Assembly: GCA_009602735.1 (NCBI GenBank)
Contig: WELA01012532.1
Span: 238,706 to 302,705 of the forward strand
Direction: 5' to 3'
Length of the DNA: 64,000 nt
DNA from: Mesotaenium endlicherianum
Lineage: Eukaryota > Streptophyta > Zygnematophyceae > Zygnematales > Mesotaeniaceae
The notes beneath the pieces are model-generated. The model was given only the letters and a program-made list of their open reading frames with translations, ran no database searches and was not told the DNA's origin. This document shows, piece by piece, positions 28,819 to 40,632 of this stretch (the stretch's first letter is position 1; the number at the start of each line of letters is the position of its first letter). Position numbers and translations under genes: made by a program.

Positions 28819-31360
28819 TCCTGTCTACTGACTGTGAGGATGCTAGAGATAGTGAGTCGTCACTAGCAGCCCTCGTAGCAGATATTATGGGTCCGGCTGA
28901 ACACTATGCATGCCTGACAACCAGATAAAGGAAACCATCAGCACTATAGATCTCCAGAGAGTGCACACACTGGATGATCTTGTTCCACCTAATGTCCAAC
29001 ATTTCTTTGCTAAGTCACGAGAACAATGCAAAAGTCGGGAAAAGACAGTTCCCAAGCTGAAGTGTGTTGGAGCAGAGGTACAGTTGAAGTGAGAGGAGCC
29101 AGTGATGCGCAGGCTAACTTGGCACCCACCAGTGCTCTTCCTCTTGTCCTGTATGGATGGCAAATGAAGGAAAAGGAGAGGCTTTCAGGAGGATGCAAAT
29201 TGCTGAATGCAATAGAGTTCATCGAAAGTTGGAACCAGAAGGAAAACATAATGTTCTGTCTGCTACTAAGAGAGGTAAAGTGGTTGAGAAAAATGTAAGC
29301 CCTCCAGCGCACCCTACTGTTGCAAAAATTGTTGCTCAGTACACTGATGTTTTTGATATGCCTCCAGGGATACCTCCTAAGAGGGAAGTGGATCACAGAA
29401 TTACCTGGGAGTCAGCCACCCTGGCAACACACTTATGACTTGTTTTATGTGGAGAGCGAAGAGTTGAAAACACAGATTGCAGAGCTTGAGGAGCATGGTT
29501 TTCAATTTCCCCAGTAAATCACCTTATGGCGCACCCATCTTCTTTGTTAAGAAAAAAGATGAAAGTATGCGGATATGCGTTGATTACAGAGCTCTTAACA
29601 GAATTACATTCTAGAGCAGCAGGTTGCCTTCCAGACCCTTAAAGATGCTCTTTGTTCTGCCCGAGTGCTAGCCGTGTATGATCCCAGCAATCTTGTGCAG
29701 GTGGTTACTGATGCTTTTGACTTTGCCATAGGTGCTATTTTGTTGCAGCCTGCTGACAAAACCACGAAGGATGGTAAGGTACGGCAGGAGTGGCATCTTG
29801 TGTTGTATGAGTCTATGAAATTTAATCCAGCTGAGATTAGTTACTCTCTGCATGATAAAGAGCTGCTAGTTATTATTCATGTGCTCTAACAGTGGAGAGC
29901 ATACTTACATGATAAAGCTTTTAAGGTGATTACAGATCATCTAGCTCTGACTCACTTTCAGAAGAAGTCCAAGCTGTCTCGAAGGGAGAATCGCTGGAGC
30001 CAGATGCTGGAGCAGTTCCAAGTCCAGATTGACACAAACCAGGGAAGTTGAATCTTGCTGATGCACTCTCTAGAAGACCTGACCCGCAAGAAAGGAACTT
30101 TAGTCATCATGCTGTAAGTAAAGTCCTTTGTGCACTCACTTCATTAAAGGTGAAAAAGTCCTTCCTTGAACAACTTAGGAAAGCCTACCTTTCTGACCCA
30201 ACATTTGAGCCCAGCCCCACTGATGGTGTGTGTCCTGCTACTGCACTTGGGTATAGGCTTAAGGGTGGGGTCTAGGTGACTGAAACCACTTCAGGCAGGC
30301 TGAAGCTGGTCACCCCTAATAACTTGGAAATAAGGTCCCTTTTACTGAGTTAAGCACATGACAGTTTACAGAGTGGACATTTGGGGCAGGCCAAAACTGT
30401 TGGCAAACTGGCAAAACATTATCATTGGGAAGGATTACCTCGGGTGGTCTTCAATATGTTAAGTCCTGTGATCAGTGTCAATGGAATAAGTCTAGACACA
30501 CATTACTGGGGGGTCTCTTACAACCGCTGCCCATCCCAGCTGGACGGTGGGAAACAATATCCATGGACTGGGTGGTAACACTGCCACGAACTGCCAATGG
30601 GCATGATTCAATACTGGTAGTCGTGGATAAACTGACAAAAGTGGTCAATTTCATCCCCACAACTGTCAAAGTAATTGCACTTGAAAAAGCAAGACAGTTC
30701 TACAACCATGTAGTATGCCAACATGGGCTACCCTCATCTCCGACAGAGACTCAAATTTTACCTCTAAGTTCTGGAGAGCTTTAATGGGATTAATGCTGAC
30801 ACCCTGTCAGAATTCCAACAGAACCTACACAAAGCCCAGGAAAACCAACAAAAATACGCTAATCACCACCGTCGAGAACTGACATTTTCTAAGGGCAATT
30901 TGGTCAAACTGCATTCTCAGCCCCTGTACCTGCCTGGGGTGGTCAAGAAAAAGCTTGAGCCTGTCTGGGTCGGTCCATATTCGGTGGTGCGCCGTGTTGG
31001 TTGGAATGCTTACAAACTGAAGATGTCAGCAGAATACAAGGGTCACCTGGTCTTTAATGTCTCCTTCCTTGAACCATACATTAAAGGTGACACACTGTTC
31101 ACAGGTCGGTTACCTGTGCAACCGGGACCGATCCCCGCCGTCCGGGATGGTGACCCTGAGGAACATGAGGTTGAGGAGAGTTTAGACGCTCGCTGTGTCC
31201 ATAGATCATCTAAATATGTCATGAAGTACCTGGTCTGATGGAAGGGTTACGATGCCTCTGGGGACACTTGGGAATTTAAAGACCAGCTGACCAATGCCAA
31301 AGGGGCGATGAAACGATTCCACCTTCGGGCGACTGGCACCCTTTTCTACCTGCCATTTCA
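28819..31360 (+). pseudogene. Pol of element E with protease and RT deleted
   Basis: After the gag end the frame carries SVILSTDCEDARDSES and LVPPNVQHFFA. It then jumps from KTVP to the segment normally after protease (AEVCWSRGTVEVRGAS), so the active-site loop is gone. Pre-RT sequence DMPPGIPPKREVDHRI follows. RT stops after [11 protein letters not shown], and the next recognisable block is RNase H (AFQTLKDALCSARVLAVYD, VTDAFDFAIGAILLQ, SLHDKELLVIIHVL). The integrase zinc domain, MDWVVTLPRTANGHDS and a deletion across the DDE core come next, then the GPY/F module and the chromodomain (YDASGDTWEF) ending near 31350. Confidence 0.88.
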
Positions 31361-31470
31361 GTGGACATGCATGGAGAGGTGACAGGAGGCCTTGTCTCCA
31401 TATAAGTCATAGGGGAATGTGACAGTTACTGACAGATAGTGACAATTGTGACTGGCAGCCCACCTTTAAA

Positions 31471-31485
31471 CTTAAGTTGGAGGAA
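31471..31485 (+). other. Polypurine-tract-like sequence between pol and ORF3 (element E)
   Basis: CTTAAGTTGGAGGAA sits in the pol-ORF3 spacer and matches the core of the 3' polypurine tract (AAGTTGGAGGGAT at 32957-32969). Confidence 0.65.
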
Positions 31486-31711
31486 GTGTGTTCCGTTTCG
31501 GGATCAGCCAGGCGAATTTTATAACCATTCCACACACTCAACCTGCGCTCATACTCACTTTCTGTCTCTAACTCAATTCTCTCTTACACTCACTCACACA
31601 AGGTACTACACACTAGGGACTCCCCCTATCACGTTCTTCTTAATCACGGGCACTCAGTAGCGACAACGTGTCATGACTTCACTGACTGCATTGTGTTTAT
31701 GATTGAGCAGA

Positions 31712-32800
31712 ATGACTCAGAAGTCAGAACTTAAGAGGAAGAGAAGAGCGAAAGAGGCACACGCAGAACACTTGCAATTTTGTGGGCGACATCGAATCAT
31801 CCTCCATCTCCGCTCGGGAATCACAACGACTTCAACAATAGCGGGAGGCACAGAAGAAGAAGGAGGAGGAGGAGCAGGCCAGGCTGAGGCAGGAAGAACT
31901 GGACAGAAAAGTTGCAGAGGAGGCCAAGAAGGCGGAAGAGGGGAGGCAAGCAGAGGAGAGGCGGAAGCAGCAGGCTGACGAAGAAGAACAGAGGAGAATC
32001 AGCAGCTACCGCTACACAGTGCTGGGCAAGGGCTTTGATTTGCTGGAGGAGGCCTTCAAGTATGCCCAGAGAAGTCGCAGTGAGGCACAGCAGGACATCT
32101 TGCAGAGGGAAGGGGAGACATTTGAAAACTTTGACAAGTATATCGAGGTCAGCACAGGACTCCTCCTCTACCACGATTGTGCCAGGATGATAGGATATAC
32201 GGTCAGAGAGGCCAAGGCAATGGCCCAGATGAATGAAACAGCAGCTGACCAAAGAGACATCAGCAGTCTCAGAGGAACCAAGGGAAGGAGAAGAGGAGGG
32301 GTCAGAGGAAGAAGAAGAGGAAGGCGAGGAGGAGGACACTAGCCCCGCTGTCATCCTGACACTTGCCACATCCCCTGTAAGGGAGAAGACTGGGTTGGCC
32401 TTACAACAGCTCGTTGAAGAGGAAGAAATCACTTAGCTGGGAATTGCCAGAGGACAGAGCCCATCTGCAGGCACGGAGACCCAGTCAGACAGGGCAGACA
32501 GGAGGGCTGCTAGAGAGATAGCCAGAGGCCTGCCAGCATCTCCCTCGCAGAGAGGGCATGTGCCCTTGGCTCATGTCATGCAACATCCTTCTGGGATGCT
32601 GGTATATGTACCTGTCAGCTTGAGGCTGCCCAGGAGAAGGCTGCCTCCATTCAGCTTCAGACTGTGCAGGAGGAAACAGCCCAATTACTGCGTTCTCCGC
32701 GAGGCCCATACGCGGATCCCCCAGGCTTCAGGAGACCCCATGACAGGAGGAGGTCGGGCTCCCCTGATCATGGGGCCCTAAGGACATCTCCCTCTTAATG
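31712..32800 (+). pseudogene. ORF3 of element E
   Basis: It starts at ATG 31712-31714 (MTQKSELKRKRRAKEAHAEH). The coiled-coil region is frameshifted. The conserved domain is clear at 32001-32220 (SYRYTVLGKGFDLLEEAFKY, KYIEVSTGLLLYHDCARMIG). Compared with F and D the block with WYPC and PTDWRWMT is missing, so about 100 residues were lost. The acidic tract, GHVPLAHVMQHPSGMLVYV and the Pro/Arg-rich end are present. Same position and domain order as in D and F; family unknown. Confidence 0.8.
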
Positions 32801-32934
32801 GCAGTAGGCTGAGGGCAAAAGGCACAGCACGCTCTTACTAGTGATCCCCACCCTTAGGTATCAACGTTTGAGCAAGAGGCGGTGGGAGGGAGATCAGTAC
32901 TTCCAGTTGGAGGGACCATGTACCCAGTGTTAGT

Positions 32935-32951
32935 GTTGTCGAGGCGACAAC
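32935..32951 (+). other. Conserved hairpin before the polypurine tract (element E)
   Basis: GTTGTCGAGGCGACAAC, identical in F and D; the polypurine tract GTTGGAGGGAT and the 3' LTR follow. Confidence 0.85.
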
Positions 32952-32969
32952 CTGTTGAGTTGGAGGGAT

Positions 32970-33685
32970 TGTAATGAATCAGTATATTGGTAGATGTAAG
33001 ATTCATTTAAATATAATAATTAAGTAAGTTCAGCTCGCTGAACTTTAGTTAATATTTAGTCTGCAGGACTCTATAAAATAATCAGTTTAATGACTCAGCC
33101 GGGAGCAGCAGGCTGAAGTCAACTTAGGTCAGCTTGATGACGCGTTCTTTGACAGCCAGCTGACTTCCGTACTTGGTAGCAGCGAATTGCCTCGATATGC
33201 ATTCAAGTGTGGTGTGCTATAAGAATGGCCAGATTACATCCTTTGGATGGATGGCGATTTGGGATGATGGGAGATGGCGGTGGATTTGGTTATAGCCGAG
33301 GTCCTACCAACGTGGTTAGCTCCCGTGTAGGCGGTGCCATCGCACTTGCCGTTAAAACAGTAAACTCATTCCATGTACATATGCTAGGCATTGCTCTCGA
33401 GTTCGGCATTTGGAAACGAGGCCAACTCTCTTGTACAGCTTACTTAGAGAAATCTGAATCCAAGGCGAGAAGCCATTGATATGCACTGTCTCCTAGCCTT
33501 GCTTATGTGTGAGTATACTGATTGCATTATTGATTTACTTCCATTTGACTTCCGAGTATTGTCAACTGCTAGTACGTTGTCTTTTGCTGTTTAATCAATT
33601 AACAAAAAATACCATATAGATTACTTGCTGATATGAAGATCTTCATTAATTGTTAATCGCCTATTTGGTAAGTTGATTCATTTCA
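32970..33685 (+). repeat. LTR1, 3' LTR of element E
   Basis: It runs from TGTAATGAATC to GATTCATTTCA. The polypurine tract directly precedes it. Its right flank (GCTGT) is host or older sequence. Without a 5' LTR no target duplication can be tested. Confidence 0.92.
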
Positions 33686-33689
33686 GCTG

Positions 33690-34671
33690 TGCGAAAGTAT
33701 TCAAACTGAAGCGAACCAGCACATGTGTATGGGTGGACATCGAGCTCAACAAAAACGCTATAGATCTTCAGGCAGTGGAGGTCACCAAAGGATGATGGTA
33801 CTAAGAGACGAGAGAACAACCAAGGTAGTGCACGATTGGACGGCGGAAAGAAGCGTCTCTTTCCAGACCTTGCTATGTGGTTCAAGCAGCATCCGGTAGG
33901 AGCGCAGCTACACAAGGAGATCCAGGACATGAGTGTCATCCTCTCAAACTAATGAGGAACTCATCCTTCCAAGCAAATCATTCTTGTGAATGCACCTAAG
34001 CTTATTACTATCTCATCCTTCTCACCGCACCTTGTTTGTTTTGAGCTTGCAGTTGTTGACTACTAAGTGGAGGAACAACGGGGCGCTGATCGCCCCAAAG
34101 ATCAGTGCGCTCTTGAAGCTTCCGGAGTACGCGCTCGACGAAGCTCAAACAGAGGTATCCGATGCAAAGAGGGAAGAGATGGCCAGGCATCTGATCACTC
34201 ATACGACACCCTGGAAGACCTTGATCAAAAACGGTGCCAGGTCGACGACATGCCAGAAATACTGACGTCCATGGAATTGCTGATCATGGCCTTTATGAAG
34301 CCTGTAAGTACCATCTACTCTCAGGCCTGGCATCGTAATTCGGGTCGAGTTTTGATGGAAGGTGTGCTTGCTGACAGCTTCATTAACACTCCTGCATTTG
34401 TCTTTTGTGCGGGTGTACACTCTACTACACAGCAAGCGGAGGCGGAGGGAGAAGTTGAGGAACCTTTGTAGATATCCAACAAGCCCTTTTCAGGTAAGAA
34501 ATTAAAATCCACTCTCTTGGCTAAATGAACTTTGTACCTCGAGTTGGGCCATGCTGTTGATGAGAGCGTTTGCTTGTGTAAATTGCAGGCAAAGGTAACA
34601 AGCGCGGGGGTGCCACACTGGCCACTTCGGGAGTGAAGCTCAAGAAGGAGCTTGTGAAGAAAAAGAAATAG
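33690..34671 (+). pseudogene. Unrecognised protein-like fragments, possibly a host gene end
   Basis: Several stretches read like real protein but in changing frames: KVFKLKRTSTCVWVDIELNK near 33692, GGKKRLFPDLAMWFKQHPVG near 33840-33905, and ALIAPKISALLKLPEYALDE near 34085. A PEILTSMELLIMAFMKP stretch at about 34252-34303 is followed by GTAAGT. A last possible exon (34589-34671) starts after TTGCAG and ends in a lysine-rich tail KLKKELVKKKK and a stop. This could be the 3' end of a host gene into which element E inserted, or a decayed one. No family is recognised. Confidence 0.35.
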
Positions 34672-35988
34672 AATAGGATGCAAGCAAACAACTTTTTGAC
34701 GCCTAACAGTGACAAAACAAGCTGTGTTGGCCTTGAAAATTAAGATTATCTTGACTGGTAGGTAATAGTAGGATACAAATAGGTACTACGCAAGGAGCTT
34801 GGAATGGTGGACAGCTGGTAGGTAGGTAGTCTCAATTTAGAGGCATTGCTTTATTTATCACCCAGTGTGTTGGAAGCATACTTCCATTTAATGAAGAGAA
34901 ATGGATATTCAATACATCATATGCGATCAAAATGCTCCTGAGGCATTTTGAATGTCAGGCTGCTGATATGGCACGGGGTTCATAAATGTGTATGAACGGA
35001 ATTATGAAACTATTTTTTTGCTCTCCCTGCAGTATGACACTATTCTGCATCACAAGTTACATAAGCATGCAAGGACTTCCAGAAATAAATGGACTTTGCA
35101 CAATCCAAAATATTTTCATTCATGATGGTCCAAATAAACTCTCATTTTGTTATGGCTGAAGTAAATACTTCTCAACAATTAAAATAGAACTCTGCAGCTG
35201 GTAAGTGAATGAGCTTTTACTTCGTTGTGGCTGAATGAAATACAAATCAACTAGTTGAATTCAATTCTCCAGCTGCACAGTCACTGAAAAGCTGCCGCGT
35301 TGGCGCCAACTGCAATCATTCCTTCTGGTTCCAAAAGCAAGCCCATCTGGTTGGTCTTGCAATGCAGTCATTGTGGGTAAGGCAGTGATATTGCACAGAG
35401 TGGTTTGAAAGCGACATGTGACCAGCTATCGGCAAACTATTTTTGCAATCTTTGCACGGTGGAAACAAATCCAAAGCATGTCAGTTGTGTAAGGATCGTT
35501 GGAGACAAGGACAAAACACCGCGAGCAAATCTGGATGTGGACACAACGGGTAAGGCTGGATGGGGTTGTGCTCACGTGCACGTGGATAGAATATGTGTGG
35601 CAATAACAAATAAATAACCAACGGGGACGATGTGATGCTGACATGATCGACGAGCTGTCAGAATACGCCAGAACTGAGGGTCCCCAACGGCACTCCATCT
35701 GGGGCCCGCCGGACCGATTCAACTCGTGAAGCTTGACTAAGGTACACCAGCAACAACGGACATAAAAGTGTAACCGGCTGTTGTCAGATACAAATCCTCT
35801 AGAATTTGGCTAAAACGGACGTGAGGAAATTAATAGAATAGTAAAATCTGGATTTTCATTTGCTCAAATTTGCCGTCGACGCCCGACGGCTGATCTGACT
35901 CGTATATATTTCCATTTCAAATTGTCGATGAAATTTGCTCCATGTCATCGTGAGGGTGGATCATGAGTAGCATACAAATCAGGAAGTC
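34672..35988. other. Non-coding stretch, nothing recognised
   Basis: AT-rich sequence without a convincing open frame. An imperfect 60-bp direct repeat (about 35141-35200 and 35217-35275, both with TGGCTGAA...AATACA/TT and ending CAGCTG) is the only structure seen. Confidence 0.5.
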
Positions 35989-36474
35989 ATGAAGGGTTGG
36001 TACCTCATCCTCAATAAGCTAGTTCCTGATGCTGATATGCAGGATGTCATAGGGGAGCAGTATGAGCAGTACAAGAGTAGGGTGGGATTTAGCTTTAACA
36101 ATCCTAGAGCAGACAAGAAGGCAGAGACCAAGTCAGGAGTCTTTTGGCGGAAGAGTCATGGATCTAGTATTCCTTAGTTGCAAACTATTGCTATTAAAGT
36201 GCTTGGCTTGGTCACTTCAGCTAGTTCTTGTGAACGATTTTGGTCTGAATTTGACTTCATTCAGAACAAGAAGAGGAATCGTTTGGAGCAGTCTAGAGCT
36301 GAGAAGTTAGTGAAGGTGCATTCTAACCTTAGGCTCATTGAGGGCATGGAGAGAGGAGGAGTAAAGAGAGCCCCAGGCAGGCATATTGTACTTGTTTCTG
36401 AAAAGGAGCAGGTGGAGTCAGAGGAAGAAGAGGATGAACAAGTAGAGGAGGAGAGAGAAGAGTCTGATTCTTGA
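35989..36474 (+). pseudogene. hAT transposase C-terminal remnant
   Basis: Two frames in the same phase are separated by a TAG at 36175-36177. The second contains the hAT dimerisation signature: LGLVTSASSCERFWSEFDFI followed by NKKRNRLEQSRAEKLVKVHS. The family block is usually T-S(S/A)-S-CER-WS-F-IH-K-RNRL. The tail is very acidic (EEEEDEQVEEEREESDS). The catalytic core and zinc finger are missing upstream, and no terminal inverted repeats were identified. It is a 5'-truncated pseudogene of a cut-and-paste DNA transposon. Confidence 0.85.
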
Positions 36475-37670
36475 ATGCTAATATGAAATATTTGTTTTTC
36501 ACCCTTACCTTTTAATGACATTTCAATATGCCTTCATATGGTTCATCATATGGTAGTCTTTTTGTGACCCGTGTTTACCTTGTATGAAAGCTATATATGA
36601 GGTATATAGCAAGTGTGCATCATAAACTTTCTGTTGTAACGTGTACAATCGACATCGTCATATGATCCCTTTTTTTGTCATCAGTGTTGTGAGTTTTCTT
36701 TAGACTGTAGAGAATTATTATGTGCATTTTGGTTGTAGGTAAAGAATACTTGAAGTATTTGTGTGTTGAATATATTTGCATATTGTTTTCTTTGATGGAG
36801 GTACAAGCTTGTTAATGAAGTATTAAAAACTTCCGCTTACAACCTACAAGTTTCCAATATTAGCAACATTATTTTTAACTCTGGTACCATTTTATTCAAG
36901 GGTTTCATTATGCAAGGTGAATCTCAAGTCACAAGTGAGGTTTGTCATGTGTATCTTATTGTTTATAACGATCTTCACATCAAGTTGTACCATTTTCTAC
37001 TTTCAATGCCACTGTGCACTTTAAAGTTTAGAGTGTAGAGAGGTGTAGAAGTTGTCACAACATGTAGAAGCACCCCACCAACAACCGAAACTGCTCTCCC
37101 CCTCACCCCCTCCCTACACACGCAAAGCAGGGAGGGCAGCCACAAGACCGCTTCCGAGCTCAGCAGGCAGCATGCAGGCAGGCAGGTTGCGCAGCAACAC
37201 AAAAGAAGCTCTTTAATTGATTCCAAGACAGCTGGCGGGCATCACGGTGGCCCAGCCCTGCAGAAACGCATCGGCTTGCTGTCTCATCCGTCGGCATGAA
37301 AGAGGGCTCAGTTACGCCCTCCGCGATGTCACTCACTGACTACTGGCGGTCGGCCTGCAATGGCAGATGTAAATCAAGTTACACAATGACTCGCAAGGAT
37401 GGCTTGCTCTGCTGAGCTGAGGGGAAGCTATAGCAGGTGGGGAGGCAACTCCTTCTTGCAGAAGCTGACGGGAGTAGGAGGGGTGCCGCTCGACCATGCA
37501 GCACACTCACGTTCTTCCTCAACAAGAAATCAGGCCCCTTCCCCATCTCCAGTCCCAGCAGCTGCTGAGCCACATTCCCCCTAAACTCCTCATCAGCGGG
37601 CGGACTCCACTTCTACAGGCAAGGTTCCTGCACTTCCTTTTGGTTTGTGGAGCTGGGGGGGCAGGTGTAC
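36475..37670. other. Non-coding stretch next to the polycystin exons
   Basis: AT-rich up to about 37000, GC-rich afterwards. No exon continuing the channel gene (pore helix and S6 would be expected) was found. Confidence 0.45.
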
Positions 37671-40021
37671 CTGATCAATGGTGCGGCCGAACACCAGATG
37701 GCCGAAGGTGACATAGCCGACAAACACGATGAGCCACAGAATGAAGAAGAGTAGCAGCTCGGGCGACCCCGTGGACAGCGTGCGCGTGATGATGCCCATG
37801 CGCAGCTGAAAGTCCATCAGCTTCAGGATGCGCAGCACCACAAAGAAGTTGCTGCACGTTGCACGGCGTCGCGGTGACGCACGGAACAAGCACGCAGCAA
37901 GGAAGGGGAGGTAGGTGCACGGCACCCGTTTGTCAGCAAAGCGTGAAGTGTGGTGCCCAGGAGCACCCTTTCCTGGGAGCCTCTGGAGGCCGACACAACA
38001 GGCCTGTGAAGGACAGCACCTTACCCAATTGCACGCCATTGCTGCCATTGGCTCCACGGAGACCTTGCCCAGCACTAGCATGCGACAGCTCCAAAGGGGA
38101 GGTGAGGAAAAAGAAGAGGGGCCTTCCTGAATGCACAATTTGCATAGCAGGGTGTGAGGCACGAGCTTCAAGGCAAAAGAGGACCAGAGATGGGGATGGG
38201 GATGGGGATTGGGGCCCGGGCAGGAGGGAGGAAGGGAGGGAGGGAGGGTGCAAAGCACGCACTTGATGCCCTGGAGGCCAAAGTAGATGGAGCGGAAGCT
38301 AATCATCTCGCGCATCTGCGCAAAGCGTCGCATGGCGTTCTGGAAGCCATCGTCCGGTTCCTTCATCTTCCAGAAGGCCGCGCGCGAGTGCAAATCCGCG
38401 TACACGTTGTAGCGCGACTCGATCTTGTACAACAGCGCCTGTGTCATCACAAACGACACCCTGCACGCACACGCACCCGGCCATCATGAACGCCAGCGGC
38501 CATCCACAAGCAGCAAGCACCCAGCGGCACAACAGCACAGTAGTCAGCCTCTGCGTGTGCTCAAGTCACGAGCAGGTTTGGACCTGGAGGGGGGGCGGAG
38601 GGAATGGGGGAGAACTACTTCTCCGTATGTTGCAAGTTGTTCGGGAAGAGAAGCTTGCGAATTATGTCAAAAAGGTTACGTGCTGTTCTTGGGTGCAGGC
38701 TTGCTGAGGTTTCTATGTATAAGCACGGAGTTTTACACAGCACCTACGAGAGAGAGAGGGGGCGTTACATTGGTGGCCGTAGTAGAAGCATGCAACGAGC
38801 GGACGGCTGGGGCTGCAAAGCAAGCTTGCGTGCTCACTGAGTGGGCAGGGGCAAGCTTCTACACACAAGGACGGAAAGGAGTGAAGGGGGAGGCGGGGCT
38901 GGGGGGCCGCACCAGAGCGCGATGCCAAGCATCATGATGCAAATGGAGACGGTGTCAATGAAGTTCCAGTGATTGAGGATGTGCGCCATGTAGGACCCGT
39001 TGCGCTTCTTGTAGCGGCGCAGCTCACGCACCTCTTCCCAGATGTTCACAATTACGCCCACCACGAAGATGATCTCTAGGCCCAGGCACACCCAGTCCTT
39101 GGTGGTGCGGTACAGCTCCAGCAAGATGGACTCCACGTTGTACGTCACCACCACCTTGCCGCCCACCTGCGTCAGCATCGTCACCATCGAGTTGGTGAAC
39201 ACGTGGCTCTGCCCTGCGTGCCCCACGTCACAGCAAACATCCCGCCCACATACCCACATACACACACACCAACATGCACACGCACATGCACACAGGTGTC
39301 AGCAGGCACGCACACGGGCGCATGTCCACGCGCACATGCACGCATGCACGCGTGCATGCCCACTTGCGCAAAGGTGGAAGAGCTTGTATGCAATACAAGC
39401 CAGAACCGCACATGTGGCGCACGGGGGGACACGTGGCACTATTACAGGGCAGAGCTTGTGCACGTGTGCTTTCTGGGAGAGAGCCTGGAGATGCCTCAAA
39501 CTTCTGCGTGCTTGTTACGGCCGAAAATCCGGCACTGGCGCCATTTTTTGTATGAGTGGACAAATGTATGCATATTCTTTGCACAAGTTTCTTGATCCAA
39601 ATGGCGTGTGTGCTCCACAGTTTGTCCACAGTCTTGGCCTTAGGCATCAGCCCAGCCCCCGGGCCCCGCCCTCTTCCCCCTCCCCACCCCCTTCTTGAGC
39701 CCTGTAAGTCCCACATGCACTTAATTGTATGGTGTCAGCTTGCTTTCAATGGCCTTGAAGCTAAACCTTAGCAGCATCTCACATTAGTTGAGAGTTTATA
39801 TTTGTTTTGCAAGGGCAACCTGGGGCGATCTGGCACCTATTCACCCGCACAGCTACAACAAACAGCCTGCGTGCAGGTGGCGGTCTCACAGCATGCAAGA
39901 CACGCGGCGGCAGCATGTGTCGAGAAGCGGCAGCACATGGCTGGCTCTCACCGTTGTAGGTGACGAGCTGCTCACGAAGCTCCTTGGTGGCGTTGTCCAC
40001 GAAGAAGTTGTCAATGAGATA
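37671..40021 (-). CDS. PKD2: Polycystin-2-like TRP channel, four internal exons
   Basis: Minus-strand exons join at 40021-39952, 39208-38913, 38460-38263 and 37851-37671, all with GT-AG borders and compatible phases. Exon 1 gives YLIDNFFVDNATKELREQL, typical of the polycystin extracellular domain. Exon 2 has VVTYNVESILLELYRTTKDW, then S2 and NHWNFIDTVSICIMMLGIAL (S3). Exon 3 is a loop (AAFWKMKEPDDGFQNAMRRF). Exon 4 gives NFFVVLRILKLMDFQLRMG (S4) and LLLFFILWLIVFVGYVTFGH (S5). Polycystins are ciliary or flagellar cation channels. N-terminus, pore and S6 are absent, so the gene is partial here. Third codon positions are almost all G or C, unlike the neighbouring genes. Confidence 0.88.
38192..38248 (+). 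other. Two adjacent G-quadruplex motifs in a polycystin intron
   Basis: GGGGATGGGGATGGGGATTGGGG (38192-38214, written here only as four G4 runs with 2-3 base loops) and GGGAGGGAGGGAGGG (38234-38248) lie on the strand opposite to the gene. Confidence 0.7.
39236..39365. repeat. CA/CGCA-rich low-complexity tract in an intron
   Basis: Alternating CACACA, GCACACGCACATG and GCATGCACGCG words without a fixed unit. Confidence 0.8.
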
Positions 40022-40049
40022 CTGCAGGGAGTATGTGGCCTGAGTCTCA

Positions 40050-40629
40050 CTTCGTATGTCATACCCAATTTAAAATTATGTATACGAAGACTACAAATGT
40101 TAGTGTGTGAGCCTCTAAAAATGGAGCTTGTGAAGACTAAAATATGGTTTAGCTGTGTGATTTTTGTTATCGTGTGTAAGTTATGATTGATGACCTTCTA
40201 TAACTGTATAAGTGTTCACAATGCCCTGATAGTTAAGGAACTCGTATAGACGACAACATGATTTAGCTGTGTGTTGTGGGTTACTGTGAGTAAGTTGAGC
40301 AGTAAATGTTGCGACAACTTGGGTCATACCCAGTCGTGCATCAATGATTTCAAAAGTGACAAACAGCGTGTGCAATCGATGACATGGCTCCGTTGAACAT
40401 GCTTGAGAACAATTTGAAGCCTACGTGTACACTAACCAAAAATGTTTGTGAACGCTGAATGAATAAAATTCAAAATCGATAGTTGAGTAGACCGGCGTCG
40501 ACCACAAATGCGAATTAAACTTCACTCACACGTATTATTCGAATATGTCGAATTTTCACACATAATCCGCACACGGCCGACCTATACGCACGTATCCCAT
40601 AACTAGGGTTATATGCCCCGGGTTCTGTC
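40050..40629. other. AT-rich stretch, possibly the 3' flank or LTR of retroelement H
   Basis: No coding signal. An imperfect direct repeat (ATGGTTTAGCTGTGTG at about 40143 and ATGATTTAGCTGTGTG at about 40259) is present. The sequence lies just downstream of H on the minus strand and could hold its 3' LTR, but no terminal TG...CA pair could be matched to a second copy. Confidence 0.35.
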
Positions 40630-40632
40630 TTT

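Larger units (their letters stand above)
27789..32969 (+). mobile_element. Internal region of chromovirus element E (5' truncated)
   Basis: Plus-strand LTR1 body. It begins in the middle of gag at 27789 and runs through pol and ORF3 to the polypurine tract at 32957-32969. Its 3' LTR is 32970-33685. The 5' LTR, leader and gag N-terminus are missing. Internal deletions removed the protease active site, the RT core and the integrase middle. Confidence 0.9.

Noticed and set aside
39042-39698. Long plus-strand open frame over polycystin exon 2
   Set aside because: It is antisense to a well-supported exon in GC-rich DNA, where long antisense frames are expected.
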